7,704 nt of DNA, from positions 1-7,704 of the forward strand of contig JACCUC010000292.1 of the NCBI GenBank assembly GCA_013812065.1, written 5' to 3'. Below are positions 6,241-7,704 of this stretch, piece by piece. This DNA is from Thermoleophilaceae bacterium (GTDB taxonomy: Bacteria; Actinomycetota; Thermoleophilia; Solirubrobacterales; Thermoleophilaceae). The notes beneath the pieces are model-generated. The model was not told the origin of the DNA. It ran no database searches and saw only the letters and a program-made list of their open reading frames with translations. The first letter of the stretch is position 1; every line of letters begins with the position of its first letter. The position numbers and the translations under genes were made by a program.

Positions 6241-6728
6241 GCGATCGCCTCCCGCAGCTCGTGCCCGTTGGCGTGGCAGATGGCGACGGCGAGCGCGTCG
6301 GCGGCGTGATCGGGGCGCGGGAGCTCGGAGAGCGAGAGCATGGTGGCGACCATTCGCTGCACTTGATCCTTCGCCGCCCCGCCCGAGCCGCAGACCGCCT
6401 GCTTGACCGCCTGCGGGGTGTAGGCCGAGCACGGCACTCCCTGGAGCCCGGCCGCGAGCAGCACCGCACCCCGCGCCTGACCGACCGCGAACGCGGTGCG
6501 TACGTTCTGGCCGAAGAAGAGGTCCTCGACGGCGAGCGCGCGCGGACGATGGGTGACGATCAGGTCCCGCACGCGGGCGTGGATCCGCGCGAGGCGCTGC
6601 TCGAGGCGGACGTCCCTGCCGGTCGCGATCACCCCGCCGTCGAGCGCGGCCAGGCGCTGCCCGCGGGCGAGCACGACGCCGTAGCCGGTGTGGGCGACAC
6701 CGGGGTCGATCCCGAGAATGACCATCAT
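6237..6728 (-). CDS. ruvC: RuvC, crossover junction endodeoxyribonuclease
   Basis: 163-residue Holliday junction resolvase of the RNase H-like fold, which nicks the junction symmetrically after RuvAB branch migration. Catalytic acids: Asp8 in GIDPG, Glu68 in AVEDLFFGQN, and the His141/Asp144 pair in the DHAADALAVAI helix. Escherichia coli has Asp at the His141 position, but Thermus RuvC also has His, so activity is expected. Two ATG codons lie in tandem (6728 and 6725) and either could start the protein. No clear Shine-Dalgarno precedes them, so a short-leader or leaderless message is possible. First gene of ruvC-ruvA-ruvB; no yebC is seen upstream, where it often sits in other bacteria. I saw no LexA-type box in the 89-bp gap before the divergent small gene. 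Confidence 0.97.
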   Translation of the reverse strand: MMVILGIDPGVAHTGYGVVLARGQRLAALDGGVIATGRDVRLEQRLARIHARVRDLIVTHRPRALAVEDLFFGQNVRTAFAVGQARGAVLLAAGLQGVPCSAYTPQAVKQAVCGSGGAAKDQVQRMVATMLSLSELPRPDHAADALAVAICHANGHELREAIA

Positions 6729-6779
6729 CGGGATGATTCTGCGTGCGGGGGCGGACGCCTCCCTTCCGGCGCCGGTCCT

Positions 6780-6801
6780 CGCTGGCCGCAGGTAGCCAGC
6801 G
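6780..6801. promoter_or_regulatory. 7-bp dyad in the ruvC / small-protein divergent gap
   Basis: CGCTGGC (6780-6786) and GCCAGCG (6795-6801) form a perfect inverted repeat around an 8-nt centre, in the only gap from which ruvCAB and the plus-strand small gene could be controlled. A TAAGGT hexamer (6804-6809), which fits TANNNT, follows it and ends 8 nt before the ATG at 6818. It could be an operator or chance in GC-rich DNA. It is not a match to the actinobacterial LexA box. Confidence 0.25.
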
Positions 6802-6817
6802 GGTAAGGTCGGAGTCG

Positions 6818-7006
6818 ATGAGCAAGACCCCTACCTCGGTCAAGGCTAAGAAGCGCTGCTGCAAGGACGGCCCGCGGTGCAAGCGCTGTCCCGTCGTGCT
6901 CAAGCGCCTGGCCCATCAGGGGCTTGCCGAGAGGGTCGGGAAGCGCCGCTACGAGCTGTCCGCGCAGCTGAAGAAGAAGCACGTCAAGCGGGCTCGGGCG
7001 CGGTAG
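6818..7006 (+). CDS. Small very basic Cys-rich protein, CC-x5-C-x2-C
   Basis: 62 residues with about 22 Lys/Arg and only three acidic residues. Cys14, Cys15, Cys21 and Cys24 form the motif CCKDGPRCKRCP, which could hold a zinc ion. After it comes VVLKRLAHQGLAERVGKRRYELS, which resembles the helix-plus-hairpin end of a winged helix, and a Lys/Arg-rich tail. The likely role is binding nucleic acid or a ribosomal surface, but that is inference. I believe similar short CC-x-CxxCP proteins occur across Actinobacteria but cannot name a characterised one. The ATG at 6818 is preferred over an in-frame upstream ATG at 6743, which would add an Arg-rich stretch reaching into the ruvC promoter region. 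GGAG (6811-6814) lies close before the ATG, with AAGG (6805-6808) at a better distance. The gene is divergent from ruvC. Confidence 0.75.
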   Translation: MSKTPTSVKAKKRCCKDGPRCKRCPVVLKRLAHQGLAERVGKRRYELSAQLKKKHVKRARAR

Positions 7007-7057
7007 GTCGGCGGAGGATATGGTCCGGCCGAACGTGAGCGGAGAGGACCCGAGCCG

Positions 7058-7704
7058 CTGAGCTTCACCTCACCTCGCGGCGGATCGAGCCGCGGCGCGA
7101 GGATCGGCGGCACCGGCATCGTCGCGCTCTTCTCGGCCACGCTCTTTTTGAGCGCGGCGCTCATGTTCAGCGTCCAGCCGATGTTCGCTCGCTTCGTGCT
7201 GCCCCTCTTCGGAGGGACCCCGGCGGTCTGGAACACCTCGATGGTGTTCTTCCAGGCCGCGCTGCTCGCCGGCTACCTGTACGCCCACGAGACGACGCGG
7301 CGCCTCGGCGTGCGCCGCCAGGCCGCCCTCCATCTCGGGGTGGTGCTGCTGCCGCTGCTCGTCCTGCCGCTCGCGGTGCCCGACGGCTGGGCGCCCACGG
7401 ACGGAGAAAGCCCGGTCCCGCTCCTTCTCGGCCTGCTGCTGGTGGCCGTCGGCCTGCCCTTCTTCGTGGTCTCCACGACCGCGCCCCTGCTCCAGCGCTG
7501 GCTCGCCGGGACCGACCACCCCGCCGCACGAGACCCCTACTTCCTCTACCGCGCGAGCAACGTCGGCAGCGTGCTCGGCCTGCTCGCCTATCCGCTCGCG
7601 GTCGAGCCCGGGCTTCGGCTCGCCGAGCAGGGCGTGGTGTGGGCGGTCGGCTACGCGGTGCTCGCCGCGCTCGTCGCCGCGTGCGCGGCGGTGGTGTGGC
7701 GGTC
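7058..7704 (+). CDS. Fused MFS/spermidine-synthase-like membrane protein, N-terminal part
   Basis: The frame is open to the right edge (the 3' end is outside). It shows the hallmark N-terminus of the fused MFS/spermidine-synthase family: LSAALMFSVQPMFARFVLP, LFGGTPAVWNTSMVFFQAAL, LAGYLYAHE, then STTAPLLQRW and DPYFLYRASNVGSVLGLLAYP. At least five hydrophobic segments are visible, so this is an inner-membrane protein; a C-terminal aminopropyltransferase-like domain is expected beyond the edge. Members are often annotated as spermidine synthase, but polyamine activity is not established for most of them. The start is uncertain: from the in-frame TAG at 7004 there is no ATG, GTG or TTG until TTG 7148 and ATG 7163, which would cut into the first TM. 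I therefore place it at CTG 7058, about ten bases after GGAGAGG (7041-7047). See the finding on the start. Confidence 0.8.
   Translation, partial: MSFTSPRGGSSRGARIGGTGIVALFSATLFLSAALMFSVQPMFARFVLPLFGGTPAVWNTSMVFFQAALLAGYLYAHETTRRLGVRRQAALHLGVVLLPLLVLPLAVPDGWAPTDGESPVPLLLGLLLVAVGLPFFVVSTTAPLLQRWLAGTDHPAARDPYFLYRASNVGSVLGLLAYPLAVEPGLRLAEQGVVWAVGYAVLAALVAACAAVVWR

Noticed and set aside
6729..6817. LexA (SOS) box or damage-inducible promoter before ruvC
   Set aside because: I looked for a TCGAAC-N4-GTTCGA-like palindrome and did not find one. The only dyad present (6780-6801) does not match.
6241..6903. 220-codon N-terminal extension in frame with ruvA
   Set aside because: It lies out of frame over ruvC and its promoter region and is Arg-rich without motifs. 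The conserved RuvA N-terminus and the GTGA overlap fix the start at 6240.
7070..7519. Minus-strand frame of 149 codons under the membrane gene
   Set aside because: A Glu/Arg/Gln/His-rich shadow of the plus-strand gene, whose family motifs are clear.

Overview
The window is uniformly GC-rich (about 70% by eye) and gene-dense. It looks like part of an actinobacterial chromosome, most likely a deep-branching lineage such as Thermoleophilia/Solirubrobacterales. This rests on the high GC, the ruvC-ruvA-ruvB to secD/secF neighbourhood known from Actinobacteria, the SecD-SecF fusion, and a fused-MFS/spermidine-synthase-type gene. The lineage call is inference; no marker here settles it.

Layout from left to right. 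(1) 1-602, plus strand: the 3' end of a secF-type (or secDF) gene. (2) 470-3349, minus strand: a complete secDF fusion gene facing it tail to tail. The left gene is a diverged inverted copy of the 3' end of this secDF, about 88% identical in protein. The two run into each other through a near-palindrome centred near 552, with 133 bp coding on both strands. This is the oddest structure in the window: either a real inverted pair of paralogs or a chimeric join of two related sequences. (3) 3386-3829, minus: a small zinc-ribbon plus PAS protein just upstream of secDF, where many Actinobacteria have yajC. (4) 3956-4582, plus: a haem-oxygenase-fold diiron protein of the PqqC/TenA/CADD type, keeping residues linked in chlamydial CADD to making p-aminobenzoate. 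(5) 4598-6728, minus: ruvC, ruvA and ruvB, joined by two 4-nt GTGA overlaps. (6) 6818-7006, plus: a very basic 62-residue protein with a CC-x5-C-x2-C motif, divergent from ruvC. (7) about 7058 to the right edge, plus: the N-terminal membrane part of a fused MFS/spermidine-synthase-like protein, whose start codon is unclear.

How they fit together. RuvA, RuvB and RuvC process Holliday junctions and look co-translated. SecDF supports proton-driven protein export through SecYEG; D511, D813 and R847 match the proton-relay residues known from Thermus SecDF. The zinc-ribbon/PAS gene is probably co-transcribed with secDF (36-nt gap). The diiron oxidase gene is an independent plus-strand unit inserted between the ruv and sec blocks. 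I saw no rRNA, tRNA, CRISPR array, IS element or phage gene.
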